A DNA stretch of 64,000 nucleotides from JAFECT01 sp963838235. Its GTDB lineage: Bacteria > Pseudomonadota > Alphaproteobacteria > Caulobacterales > Caulobacteraceae. Position numbers and translations under genes: made by a program. The notes under the pieces are model-generated. The model was given only the letters and a program-made list of their open reading frames with translations, was not told where the DNA came from and made no database searches. How positions within the stretch are numbered: position 1 is the first letter of the stretch; every line of letters begins with the position of its first letter. The DNA is taken from positions 1,550,001-1,614,000 of the forward strand of contig CAWIQJ010000005.1 of NCBI GenBank assembly GCA_963838235.1, in the 5' to 3' direction. Positions 16,137 to 24,419 of the stretch are shown one piece after another.

Positions 16137-16552
16137 AACACGCTCCGATCCGTTGTACGATTCCGGCTCGTTTTATTTGGGAATTCCAGTGTTTAAGTAC
16201 AATGGGCTGGGTAGTATTTATTATTGATGAAATAAATCGGCCGGTTTTTACTTACCAACAACGCCCCCGCCCTCACTCAGCGAGGAGATGGCGCCGTGAA
16301 ACACCCCCCGGGCGCCGGGAGGAACGGTCGCGACGCCCGGAAGGTGAGTAAGCCGGCGGGTGTCAGGAGGAAGCCGCACCCGCCGCTGAACGGTCTAGCC
16401 GGGGTGCGTGACCTCAACACGTCGCAATCAAGGAGCTTCTGCGGCAGGCAGCGACCGGCGCAAATCCTTGACAGACCGGGCGCCGCTCGATACTTCACCA
16501 TATAGGAAACTATCAGCCGGTCGTTCGAAACGACCCCGAGGGAGTGACCGCC
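16137..16552. other. Intergenic region between phage operon and DJ-1 gene
   Basis: No convincing gene. The left part (16150-16260) is AT-rich and should carry the leftward promoter for the 16136 gene. The middle (about 16265-16420) is GC-rich and structured, including a stem GGCGGGTG/CACCCGCC at 16355-16384. A 69-codon rightward frame here has skewed composition and no ribosome site and is not reported as a gene. Confidence 0.5.
16468..16496 (+). promoter_or_regulatory. Putative sigma-70 promoter for the DJ-1/PfpI gene
   Basis: TTGACA at 16468-16473 is followed after 17 bases by TACTTC at 16491-16496. The -35 is perfect and the -10 weak. The gene's ATG lies 57 bases further on, preceded by GAGGGAG. 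Confidence 0.5.
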
Positions 16553-17288
16553 ATGCCAGATTTCGACGAGTTTCCGGCGCGCCCGGACCGCCTCACCCGC
16601 CGCCGGCTGTTCGCCGCGGCCGCTGTCGCCGCGCCGCTGGCCGCCCTCGCCTCAACCGTCCGCGCCGATCCGCCGGCGAGCGCCGCGCCCGGTCAGAAGA
16701 CCCTGGGCGTCGTGCTCTATCCGGGCTTCGAGGCGCTCGACGTGTTCGGGCCGGTGGAGATGTGGGGCTATGTCCCCGACTTCCACGTCGTCTTCATTGC
16801 CGAGCGCGCCGGTCCCGTCGCCATGACCCAGAAGGTCGCCGCCGTCGCCGACTACGGCTTCGACACCGCGCCCATGCTCGACATCATGATGGTCCCCGGC
16901 GGCGTCGGAACGCTGCGCCGAACTGAACAACCCCGCCATGCTCGATTTCCTCCGCGCCCAGGATCGTCACACCCAGCTCACCACGTCGGTGTGCAGCGGC
17001 GCCTGGCTGCTGGCGCAAGCCGGTCTGCTGGAGGGCCGTCGCGCCACCACCAACAAACTCTACTTCAAGGTCGCCACCGCCCTGCCCGCCAAGGTCGACT
17101 GGGTGAAGCACGCGCGCTGGGTCGAGGACGGCAAGTACATCACCTCCTCCGGCGTCTCCGCCGGAACCGACATGGCCCTGGCCCTGGCCGCGAAATTCCA
17201 CGGCGCAGACGCCGCGCGCCAGCTGGCGCACAGCCTCGAGTACCAGTGGATCGAAGACCCGAACAACGACCCGTTCGCGGTGGCGTAG
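16553..17288 (+). CDS. DJ-1/PfpI family protein with Tat-like signal (frameshifted near 16918)
   Basis: The first frame (from ATG 16553) has a signal with consecutive arginines (TRRRLFAAAAVAAPLAALAS), then the DJ-1/PfpI fold start KTLGVVLYPGFEALDVFGPVE. After MMVPGGVGTLRR it leaves frame; the rest continues one frame over as ELNNPAMLDFLRAQD and TTSVCSGAWLLAQAGLLEGR, which holds the nucleophilic Cys and elbow. Removing one C from GCGCCG at 16918-16919 restores a single protein of about 244 residues. Related periplasmic proteins are isonitrile-hydratase or transcription-regulator-like, with unknown substrates. It lies on the opposite strand inside the phage region and may be a moron gene. Confidence 0.75.
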
Positions 17289-17293
17289 GGCGC

Positions 17294-17470
17294 CTACTTT
17301 CGCACCCCCGGCGCCTTGAACGTCATGAGCCTGGGCGTCTTCGGCGCCGTCATGCCCAGGCCCGCGCGGATCATCGCCGGCGGCTTCACCACTCCGGCGA
17401 CGAACGGATCGCCGATGCGGTCGAGCGACTTGGCGCCGGCGTCATAGTGTTGCGGTCGCATGATCGGCAT
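17294..17470 (-). CDS. Small phage protein (unknown)
   Basis: A 58-residue product from ATG 17470, which has GAAGGG nine bases upstream; a TTG at 17479 is possible. It is basic, with RPQHYDAGAKSLDRIGDPF and PKTPRLMTFKAPG. The start lies three bases after the stop of the next gene upstream, forming a two-gene unit with it. No family is recognised. Confidence 0.5.
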   Translation of the reverse strand: MPIMRPQHYDAGAKSLDRIGDPFVAGVVKPPAMIRAGLGMTAPKTPRLMTFKAPGVRK

Positions 17471-17472
17471 GC

Positions 17473-17658
17473 TCAGCAACCCTTCGACGCGACCGCCTTG
17501 GCCGGCACGCCCTTTCCGCTCGCGGCGACGATGTCGGCCTTGTCGGTCGAGATCGCGCGCTCTCCCTTCACCGCCGCCCCGACAAAACCGTCCGGCTTCT
17601 TGGCGTGGTCGCGCGCAAGGGCGCTGTAGTGCTTGTCGTCAGCGATGGTGGTGGTCAT
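17473..17658 (-). CDS. Small phage protein (unknown)
   Basis: A 61-residue product from ATG 17658 with AAGGA upstream. The sequence is rich in Ala and Lys (DDKHYSALARDHAKKPDGF, GKGVPAKAVASKGC) and ends with a Cys. It lies just downstream of the terminase and its repeats, read in the same direction. No known domain is visible. Confidence 0.5.
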   Translation of the reverse strand: MTTTIADDKHYSALARDHAKKPDGFVGAAVKGERAISTDKADIVAASGKGVPAKAVASKGC

Positions 17659-17700
17659 GGGAGTTCCTTCCGTCGTGAGAGCGCACGTTTTCTTTTTCTT

Positions 17701-17940
17701 CCGCTCATCCCGGCGAATGCCGGGACCCAGATCATATGGCGCTGTGCTCTAGCATTAAGAGAACCACAAAGATGACGAAGGCCACAAAGGGTGGGAAGCG
17801 GCCGGTATCGCGACTGTCAGATGATTTAGGGCGCCTTCGGCGCGCCTCCTCTTCGTGACCTTCGTGATCTTCGTGGTTCAACCTTTTTTGAACGACGGAG
17901 CCTTACGATCTGGGTCCCGGCATTCGCCGGGATGAGCGGA
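17701..17940. repeat. Nested inverted repeats between TerL and small genes
   Basis: The outer arms (17701-17733 and 17907-17940) are inverted copies of the ATCCCGGCGAATGCCGGGAC repeat also found at 9919-10041. Inside, GAACCACAAAGATGACGAAG near 17760 faces its imperfect complement CTTCGTGATCTTCGTGGTTC near 17860. The whole 240 bases can fold as one long imperfect hairpin and contains no gene. Confidence 0.85.
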
Positions 17941-17953
17941 TAAACAGGGGGCC

Positions 17954-19243
17954 TCAAACCACCCCCAACACCTGACTCGGCAACCGCCGCATCGCGCGGC
18001 CGGCCGGCGCCTCGTACGCCACGCACATCAGGCCGAACGCATCCGCGGGATCGCTCGCCCAGTCGTGCTCCGGCCCCAGGCCCACGTTGCGCGTGTCGTC
18101 GCGTTTCTCGTGATAGGCCGCCAGCGCCTTCAGCCCGTCGGCAACTTCCACCGTGTCGTTGAACCAGATCTGCGGGAACAGCCGCCGCGCCGCCTCCACG
18201 CGCTGCATCGCGGCGCCCTTGCCCTGGTTGGCGACGGTCTCGACCTCAAACCCCGCCGCGCGCAGCTGCTCCTCCGCCGAACCCGGCGCGATCAGCGTCA
18301 CCGCACGCCCGTCGTGCGGCAGCACCTGCAGCGCTCCGCCCCACCCGCGCGCCTGCAACTGCGCGACGTAGTAGCCGAGCTCCTGCCCCCGCCCGGTGAC
18401 ATAGTCGAGCACGCGCACCTCGCGCCCGACGAACTGCGCGATCCAGATCGCGGTCGCGTCGCGCCGGCCCAGGTCCCAGAAACAGCGCACCCGCAGGATC
18501 GGATCGCGGTTCAGCGTGCAGACCCGCCCCTCGTCGCGCACGGCGGCGAGCTGGCTGGTGTAATACGACCCGGCGACCTGGGCGACATAGCCGCCGCCCC
18601 ACACATGCTCCGCCGTGCCGGGATCGACGCGATAATCGTGCTCCAGCTCCGCCCTCAAGGGCGTCTGATCGAACCACGGATTGTCGCGCCACGACACCGC
18701 GCACACCACCGAGCCGATCGGATAGTCCTCCGACGGCGGCGGCGGACCGGCCGGGCCGCGGAACATGCGGTCGACCGGGTCGTGGTCGAACTCCGGATTC
18801 CAGGTCCAGATCATCCGGCTGCCGGGCTTGCGCAATGTCGGACGTATCAGCTGGATCGAACGCGCGGAAAATCGGTTCGCCTCCTCGCCCCAGAAAATGT
18901 CGGCGCCCTCGAGCGACTTCAACGCCTCGGGATTGCGCCACATGCCCTTATAGACGAACCGGCTGCCGTTCAGCGCGCGGGTCTCGTCGCGCATGGATTG
19001 GAAATAGGGCCCGAAACCGAAGGCTGAGATCTTGTCCTCGATCAGTTGTTTGACCGAGTCCTTCAGACTGACCTGAATCTCACGCGCGCAGACGATGCGA
19101 AGCGGCGACTTGACCGCCAGCGCCACCAGCGCCCCGGCCACCGAATGCGACTTCGCCCCGCCGCGCCCGCCGAAATAGGCCGCGTCGCGCCAGCCCTCGG
19201 CGAACAGCTCTCGAAAGGCGCTGGGAATCTCGATCTCAGACAA
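17954..19243 (-). CDS. Phage terminase large subunit (PBSX/Terminase_3 type)
   Basis: The 429-residue protein is read from TTG 19243, which overlaps the TerS stop and gives the normal N-terminus (LSEIEIPSAFRELF). The ATPase has a Walker A-like GGRGGAKSH near residue 27, a Walker B-like region ADIFWGEEA near 110, and the TWNPEFDHDPVDRMF motif. The RNase H-like nuclease follows with CFWDLGRRDATAI, LPHDGRA and DPADAFGLM, carrying the metal-binding aspartates. It powers DNA packaging into the procapsid with TerS and portal. The frame is intact. The ATP-loop GGAK replaces the commoner GSGK. Confidence 0.9.
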   Translation of the reverse strand: MSEIEIPSAFRELFAEGWRDAAYFGGRGGAKSHSVAGALVALAVKSPLRIVCAREIQVSLKDSVKQLIEDKISAFGFGPYFQSMRDETRALNGSRFVYKGMWRNPEALKSLEGADIFWGEEANRFSARSIQLIRPTLRKPGSRMIWTWNPEFDHDPVDRMFRGPAGPPPPSEDYPIGSVVCAVSWRDNPWFDQTPLRAELEHDYRVDPGTAEHVWGGGYVAQVAGSYYTSQLAAVRDEGRVCTLNRDPILRVRCFWDLGRRDATAIWIAQFVGREVRVLDYVTGRGQELGYYVAQLQARGWGGALQVLPHDGRAVTLIAPGSAEEQLRAAGFEVETVANQGKGAAMQRVEAARRLFPQIWFNDTVEVADGLKALAAYHEKRDDTRNVGLGPEHDWASDPADAFGLMCVAYEAPAGRAMRRLPSQVLGVV

Positions 19244-19659
19244 ACCGGATCGCCAGCTCCAGCTTGACCGGCTTGCCGCCGCCGTCCTCGCCCGCCGCCG
19301 CCTTGTCGCGCCACTCCTCGGGCGCTGCGCACTTGAGCGCCAACACATGCGCCGTCACCCGCGCGCCGGCGTTGGCGTCCAGGAGCTTCTTCTCGAGCGC
19401 CCGCGTCCGCGCCGCCTCACCGACATTCACCGCCTGGCTGAACGTCGGATGCTTGGCGCGCCACGCGTCGAGCGTCTCGCGCGAAACGCCGATCTCGCCG
19501 CCGAACGCGGTGAGACTGAAATCCCTGCCCCATGTAAGCGACGACCGCCGCGCAAAACGCCTGGTCGAAGCGCGTCGATTTCCGCGCCGTCCGCGGCGGC
19601 TCAGGCGCCGGTTCAACCGTCGGCTTGACCGCCCGCTTGCGCTCCGCTCCGCCAGCCAT
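19236..19659 (-). CDS. Phage terminase small subunit (frameshifted near 19520)
   Basis: ATG 19659 with a perfect GGAGG upstream opens a basic, Pro-rich leader and FDQAFCAAVVAYMGQG. The match then changes frame and continues as FSLTAFGGEIGVSRETLDAW, a helix-turn-helix, then EKKLLDANAGARVTAHVLAL and EEWRDKAA, all typical of TerS. Dropping one base from the AAA run at 19519-19521 restores about 140 residues. TerS recognises the packaging site. The stop overlaps the TerL start by eight bases. Confidence 0.8.
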
Positions 19660-19681
19660 GACCAGCCTCCGCGAAGCCAAC

Positions 19682-19709
19682 AAAAAAGCCCCGGCCAATC
19701 GGACGGGGC
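19682..19709 (-). terminator. Intrinsic terminator immediately upstream of terS
   Basis: On the minus strand a GCCCCG...CGGGGC stem with a ten-base loop is followed by TTTTTT, ending 22 bases before the terS start codon. Transcription arriving from the right would stop here unless antiterminated. The remaining bases up to 19907 contain no gene. Confidence 0.7.
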
Positions 19710-19973
19710 GCACAACATCGAGCGTCTATTTCCTGAGAATGCCGCATGTCGGCGGCTGACGCAAGCGCCGGAAATGTTCCACCTCCCCTCTGCTGCACCA
19801 TTTCCCGTGAGCGCGCCCCGCGCCTCGCCGCACGCGCCGACGCAGAGGGCGCAGACCGCTCAGCGCCCCGAAACCGGCCCTTCCCGACGTCGCTAGGGGT
19901 GATGGGGTGGACGCCCCCCGACGGCATCGTCGTGCCAGAGTGAGGTGTTGATCTTCACTCGAGGGAGGCGTCC

Positions 19974-20999
19974 ATGGGACAGGTTACCACCATTGGCCTG
20001 GATATCGCGAAGAGCAGTTTTCAGGCGCACGGCGCGGATGCGTCAGGCGGCGTGGCGTTTCGCAAGACCCTGAGCCGCGCGCGGGTTTTGCCGTTCTTCA
20101 AGACTCAAGGCCCGTGCGTCGTGGCCATCGAAGCCTGCGCCGGAGCGCACCACTGGGGGCGGGAGCTGTCGAAGCTAGGACATACGGTGCGGCTGATCCC
20201 GCCAGCCTACGTCAAGCCGTTCGTGAAGCGACAGAAGAACGATGCGGCGGACGCGGAGGCGATCTGCGAGGCGGCGCAGCGACCAACGATGCGCTTCGTG
20301 CCGGTCAAGAGCGCCGAGCAGCAGGCGAGCGGAGTGGTCTTCCGTGCGCGCGACCTTCTGGTGCGGCAGCGGACCCAGATCATCAACGCCGTTCGGGGTC
20401 ACTTCGCCGAGTATGGCCAGGTCGTTCCCAAGGGGATCTGCTATGTCGAGCGACTCCTTGAGCGCATAGATCGCGACGACAGCGATCTGCCGCAGGCGGC
20501 GCGTGCGAGCCTCGAAGTGCTGGCGGAAGTCCTGCAGAAGCTCGACGAACAAGTCGCTCTGTTGGACCGCGAGATCGCAAGGCGCGCCCGCGAAGACGAA
20601 GCCTGTCGCCGCCTCATGACTATTCCGGGCGTTGGCCCGGTGACAGCCTCTGCGCTGGTCGCGCTCGCGCCGTCGCCTGAGGCGTTCCGATGCGGGCGGG
20701 ACTTCTCGGCTTGGCTCGGGCTCACGCCAGTGCAGCGATCTACGGGCGGCAAGCAGAAGCTCGGTCAGATCTCGAAAATGGGCGAGCGAACCTTGCGACG
20801 GCTTCTTGTCATCGGGGCCAGCGCGGTCATCAAGCAGGCCCTGCTTCGAGGCGCGCCGGCAGGCTCATGGCTCGCCCAGATGCTAGCGCGCAAGCCGCGC
20901 ATGCTGGTTGCGGTCGCCCTCGCCAACAAGAACGCTCGCATCGTCTGGGCGCTGCTCATGCGAGGCGGAACCTATCGAGCTCCAGCTCCGGCGGTCTGA
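19974..20999 (+). CDS. IS110-family transposase (DEDD recombinase)
   Basis: The 341-residue protein has the N-terminal RuvC-like DEDD domain: GLDIAKSSF holds the first Asp, VVAIEACAGAHHWGREL the Glu, and KNDAADAEAI the Asp pair. The C-terminal Transposase_20 domain follows: IPGVGPVTASALVA, then FSAWLGLTPVQRSTGGKQKLG with the conserved Ser, and ISKMGERTLRRLLV. Length and motifs are complete, so it is likely active. GAGGGAGG lies six bases before ATG 19974. IS110 enzymes recombine via an RNA-guided mechanism. Confidence 0.95.
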   Translation: MGQVTTIGLDIAKSSFQAHGADASGGVAFRKTLSRARVLPFFKTQGPCVVAIEACAGAHHWGRELSKLGHTVRLIPPAYVKPFVKRQKNDAADAEAICEAAQRPTMRFVPVKSAEQQASGVVFRARDLLVRQRTQIINAVRGHFAEYGQVVPKGICYVERLLERIDRDDSDLPQAARASLEVLAEVLQKLDEQVALLDREIARRAREDEACRRLMTIPGVGPVTASALVALAPSPEAFRCGRDFSAWLGLTPVQRSTGGKQKLGQISKMGERTLRRLLVIGASAVIKQALLRGAPAGSWLAQMLARKPRMLVAVALANKNARIVWALLMRGGTYRAPAPAV

Positions 21000-21246
21000 C
21001 CGTCGGGGCTGAGGCTGTCGAAGCGGAAGTCGGACGAAGGAGGGTATGGCGCACAGTCGGTGAGACGGGACCAGGAAAACCAGGGCTTTCCACCGTGCTT
21101 CGAGCACGCTGTGGGTGATTTGGACCCGGTCCGCGAACTCCCATACGGGCCAGCGCCTTACGGGCGCATCAACAGGCCGGACAGATGGCAGCATCCGACT
21201 ACGCGTCGTCGCTTCAAATTCGTACTTGCGCTGAAGGGGGCGTCCA
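21000..21246 (+). ncRNA. Candidate bridge/seek RNA region of the IS
   Basis: IS1111-group elements encode their guide RNA in the long non-coding end downstream of the recombinase. This element has such an end, 247 bases between the transposase stop and the right inverted repeat, with no coherent protein frame. I could not fold it or assign target- and donor-binding loops, so this rests on element architecture only. Confidence 0.4.
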
Positions 21247-21373
21247 CAGATGGAAAGCGGACCCCGCTATTGCGCGTCACTGAGCTGGTAACGCGACTAC
21301 GCGCGGCCTCCTGGATGCCAGCCCACTTTATGCACCGCGCGGCCCAGGACGGTTGCTCCTCCAGAACGCACGC

Positions 21374-21404
21374 CGTAACGATCTGAATAAATCAGATCGT
21401 CACG
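21374..21404 (-). terminator. Hairpin downstream of the His-rich exported protein gene
   Basis: ACGATCTGA/TCAGATCGT with a five-base loop, extended by CGT/ACG beyond one mismatch, lies 27 bases after that gene's stop. No U-tract follows on the minus strand, so termination would be weak or Rho-assisted. The stretch from 21247 to 21430 contains no gene. Confidence 0.5.
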
Positions 21405-21430
21405 GAGCGCGAATTTTCAATCAGCCTTGA

Positions 21431-21835
21431 TCAAATATCGACATTGATGTCGATTGGCCCGAACGGCTCGCAGCCACAATGGATGTGGATGTGGATTTGA
21501 ACCTGTGCGTGACTCCCATGGCCTTCACCTGGAGCAAAGGTGACTTCAATACCCTGTGGGGCGCCGTTCCTGATAAGGATGCCGGCAACTTTTCTGCTAT
21601 CCCTGTTTTTGACGGCCTGTTTGAATTCTGGCGAACCTTTCGATTTTTCCACCGCCTTGTTGATGAGGGCGATAGTTCGTTGCTTTTGCGCGCTGCGATC
21701 AGTTTGGCTACGTTCAGCAGTCGCGACACTGGGCCTGCCGCTCTCCTGTGCAAAAGCCTGAATTGTCGACGTTGAAAGACAAGCTACTATGATCGAAGAT
21801 ACAGAAAGAACCAATATTGATGAAAGGCGCGTCAT
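21431..21835 (-). CDS. Small exported protein with His/Cys-rich C-terminus
   Basis: From ATG 21835, with GGAGG seven to eight bases upstream, the 134-residue protein begins with a Sec signal peptide (MTRLSSILVLSVSSIIVACL...AFAQE). A basic helical middle follows (RTIALINKAVEKSKGSPEFK, then NRDSRKVAGILIRNGAPQG). The C-terminus is unusual: HGSHAQVQIHIHIHCGCEPF and then PIDINVDI, five His alternating with hydrophobics and a CGC pair, suggesting metal binding. No family is recognised. It lies between the IS and early phage genes and could be host or cargo. Confidence 0.65.
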   Translation of the reverse strand: MTRLSSILVLSVSSIIVACLSTSTIQAFAQESGRPSVATAERSQTDRSAQKQRTIALINKAVEKSKGSPEFKQAVKNRDSRKVAGILIRNGAPQGIEVTFAPGEGHGSHAQVQIHIHIHCGCEPFGPIDINVDI

Positions 21836-22025
21836 AGCATGTTCCTCCCTTGCTCCTGAATAATCCTGAAGCCCCTTGAGGTAACACTCGGCTGGAACCA
21901 CGTCAAAATCGATCCGTCTGCTCAGGGTCAAAAGGGGCCTCCCGGCCAGCTCCCGAAAGCGGACCTTCCTGACAGGGGCCAGGGTACCACAGTGCGACAA
22001 GCGGACCCTCGGCCTGTCCGGATGG

Positions 22026-22094
22026 GGTCGAAGGCGGTCGGGAGCCCAAATCCGGAAAGCGGACACGTCTGACGCCGGGCCGGGGGTGGAAAGG
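22026..22094. repeat. Dispersed repeat with GGAAAGCGGAC motif (copy 1)
   Basis: TCGAAGGCGGTCGGGAGCCC, CCGGAAAGCGGAC and TCTGACGCC recur in the same order at 32108-32177. Shorter AAGCGGACC fragments occur nearby at about 21256, 21958, 22000 and 22528. Confidence 0.8.
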
Positions 22095-22122
22095 AGACGC
22101 CGCCGCCTTTAAGCTCCAGGCG

Positions 22123-22461
22123 ATGGATACGGCCTTCCTGTCGAGTGTGGCTCAGCGCGTCCGCGGTGAAGTCGAGGCGTTCGTTGTTCCTTCGCCAGAG
22201 CCCCACCAACTCGGGGCTTCGCTTCCCGAAGCGTGGTTTAGAGAGCAGATATTCGAAATGAGAAAGGCTCTTGTCGAGCCGTACGTCTTTGACCTTCCTG
22301 ATGCCTCAGGGCAGGTGATCATCGTCGCTGAAGACGAAGACGTGATGCTCGCTTTCGACCCCAATCCCGAGGGGGATTTCGCGCTGATATTTCGGTCCGC
22401 CGACACTTTGGCTCCGTCGCATATACGCGGCAACGCAGTGGATTGCTTTCTGGCTCGATAG
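22123..22461 (+). CDS. Hypothetical acidic protein
   Basis: A 112-residue frame from ATG 22123 without a strong ribosome site; AAAGGAG is 26 bases upstream. The sequence is protein-like and acidic (EAWFREQIFEMRKALVEPYV, QVIIVAEDEDVMLAFDPN) with a final CFLAR. No domain is recognised. It faces away from the exported proteins on either side and lies in a gap rich in repeats. Confidence 0.5.
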   Translation: MDTAFLSSVAQRVRGEVEAFVVPSPEPHQLGASLPEAWFREQIFEMRKALVEPYVFDLPDASGQVIIVAEDEDVMLAFDPNPEGDFALIFRSADTLAPSHIRGNAVDCFLAR

Positions 22462-22581
22462 TCATCGCCGCTGACTACCGCCCGATGACCGCTTTGGGTC
22501 GGCAGCGGTCGGAAACCCTGAGCAGGGAAGCGGACCATCTCCTTCGCGCTTACGACGGTTGCTCTTCCGAACGTGACCAGG

Positions 22582-23624
22582 TCAGGATGAGCCCTTTCCG
22601 CCGCAGAGGCGGGTCGCGCGGCGCTCCGCGTCGGCAACGCGCATCGCCGTGTCGCGACTGTAGAAATCCAAATCGTTGGTCGTGCCATCGCCACGGGTCG
22701 CAACCACCGTCCATATCTCCGGCCGCAGCACAATCTGCCACTGCGGGTGGCCGGCACGGGCGTCGAGCGTCACCAACTCCTCTTCGAGGGACTGCACCTT
22801 GATGTCCTGGATCAGTCCAAAGGGAATCCAGCCGTCGACTTCGGTGTTCGCCTGCCCCGACGTGGTTTCTTCGAAATGGAAGAAGAGCTTGCAGGCGTCG
22901 GGGTCAGACCTGAAGTTCGTCACCGACACCGTGCGGGTGTAGCTCCAATTGGTGTTGGTCGCCCCATCGTGCACCGACCCCTGGAAGTTGATCGGCCCCT
23001 GCGCTCCCACTTGGTTGGCGATGACCTGCATCGCATCGCTCAACGACGCGCTGTCGCTCTGCGAGGTAGAGGCTCTGGTGGAGTCTATCGGGTCGATGAC
23101 GACATTGCAGAAGCCGTCCACGCCGTGGTCGTCTCCCCAGAAGATGACCCGCTTTATTTCCGGCCCGGTCAGGGTGAAGCGATTGGCCGGCACATCGGAA
23201 TAGCTCGCGATCCGCGCTTCGCCGACGGTGCTCAGGACGTGGCCGGAGGTATCCTGCGCGGTGGCGGTCCAAACCGGATGGGTGATGCCGCTGGGACCGG
23301 CAATCAGGCGGGAACGATTGAACGAGACGGTCGCCTGGGGTCGGTCGAACTCCATGGTGTATTGGCAGGGATGGCCGCCCTGCTGCACCAAAACCTGACC
23401 GTAGGGGCGCCGGGGACAGCATCGTCGCCGAAGACCTCGTGAGCATCCATGAGGACCACCGGTTGGCCGGCAGGCGCGTCGATCGTGATCTGCTGCGCTC
23501 GCAGGACCGCGGTCAGGGCGTCGCCCTTTAGCCCCCCTCGCGGAAGGTCCTGTGCGCATACCCCCTGAGCTAGCGCCAAGACCAGAGCCAGGCACGTCGC
23601 TGAAGCCAGCAAACGAATATTCAT
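22582..23624 (-). CDS. Exported protein of unknown function (frameshifted near 23405)
   Basis: ATG 23624 opens a signal peptide (MNIRLLASATCLALVLALAQ) and a short domain ending EVFGDDAVPGAP. The continuation, YGQVLVQQGGHPCQYTMEFD, is in another frame; adding one base to the GGGG run at 23404-23407 restores a protein of about 347 residues. The mature protein looks beta-rich (RVIFWGDDHGVDGFCNVVID, CKLFFHFEETTSGQANTEVD). Two to four cysteines could form disulphides. No known family is recognised. It lies between phage early genes and the IS, so it may be cargo. Confidence 0.65.
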
Positions 23625-23780
23625 TCCGGTGCGCTCCCCATCCGGGCCGAGTAAGCGCCTCATGCGCGCGGAAGTAAAATCGCCGGCGACAGGATCACCT
23701 CGGCGTCCGCTTCGGGTCGAGAGCGCCCCCGCCGGCCGACCCCGAAATCCGACCCCGCCGAAACCGCTTGAGCCCGCGCC

Positions 23781-24419
23781 CTAACGGCGCAGGCGTTCGC
23801 GCACCAGCGTCAAGCCTTCGACCAGCAACGCTCGCCGCTCGGCCCACTTGGCGGGGATCTCCGCATCCGTCTTCCCGGCGATCCGCTGCGCCGCCCACCA
23901 CGGCCACGACTGCAGCACGCAGACGGCATAGAGTTCCGCGGTCCGGCTCGCACCGAGCGCGATCCACAACGCGTGCAACGTCGCGGTCGCCGCGGGGTCT
24001 CCGTCTCCGCCGGGTGTCGCCGGACGGCGCGCCTCCACCACCTGCCAGATCGCCGCGATCTCCTGCGGCGTCATGTCCTGGATGCGTCTCACGTCGACAC
24101 CTGACGTTTCCGGCGTTTCCTCCATCGCGAGCGTGACCTGGGCGGCCTGCAGCCCCGCGTTTCGATAAAGCCCGGCGTAGGCGTGGCCGGCGACCGCGAG
24201 CGCGCGGTCGAGCCAGCCGCGCGCCGCCATCGCGTCGAGCGGATTTTCCGCCGCGCGGAGATCGGCCGCGCCGGCGCCCGGGCCCACGCCCAGGATCCGC
24301 CGTCGGTGTTCGAGCACCTCGCGATTGGGTTTGGCGTTGAGCTTGGACGGGCCGCCGCTGACCCGCTGGCCGGAGGGATAGCGCGGGCCCGGTTTGCGCG
24401 GGCGACCTTTGCGGCTCAC
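23781..24419 (-). CDS. Phage early protein of unknown function
   Basis: A 212-residue protein with a basic Pro/Gly-rich start (RKGRPRKPGPRYPSGQRVSG) like DNA-binding linkers in phage proteins, then a helical region (AMAARGWLDRALAVAGHAYA, MTPQEIAAIWQVVEARRPAT) and a C-terminal segment ELYAVCVLQSWPWWAAQRIA. The start overlaps the upstream stop by four bases. It is the last of three coupled genes running leftward from the repressor. A small-terminase-like or replication role is possible but not shown. Confidence 0.6.
   Translation of the reverse strand: MSRKGRPRKPGPRYPSGQRVSGGPSKLNAKPNREVLEHRRRILGVGPGAGAADLRAAENPLDAMAARGWLDRALAVAGHAYAGLYRNAGLQAAQVTLAMEETPETSGVDVRRIQDMTPQEIAAIWQVVEARRPATPGGDGDPAATATLHALWIALGASRTAELYAVCVLQSWPWWAAQRIAGKTDAEIPAKWAERRALLVEGLTLVRERLRR

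Larger units (their letters stand above)
19908..21246 (+). mobile_element. IS110-family insertion sequence, IS1111-like
   Basis: An intact DEDD transposase gene is flanked by 11-base inverted repeats: TGGACGCCCCC at 19908-19918 and GGGGGCGTCCA at 21236-21246. The short left non-coding end (about 65 bases) and long right end (about 247 bases) fit the IS1111 subgroup, whose inverted repeats are subterminal, so the true tips may lie a few bases outside. It sits between terS and the early phage genes. Confidence 0.75.

Noticed and set aside
16260..16450. A riboswitch before the DJ-1 gene
   Set aside because: The region is structured, but the only promoter-like sequence lies downstream of it and no conserved cobalamin, TPP, glycine or SAM box could be matched.
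6001..19659. A gene transfer agent cluster
   Set aside because: The capsid is SU10-like with a separate scaffold, and the adaptor and portal are podovirus-like, unlike the RcGTA-type cluster with its prohead protease and siphovirus tail genes.
19613..19927. A 104-codon leftward frame between the insertion sequence and terS
   Set aside because: It overlaps the terminator, terS start and IS end, lacks a ribosome site and has no protein-like pattern.
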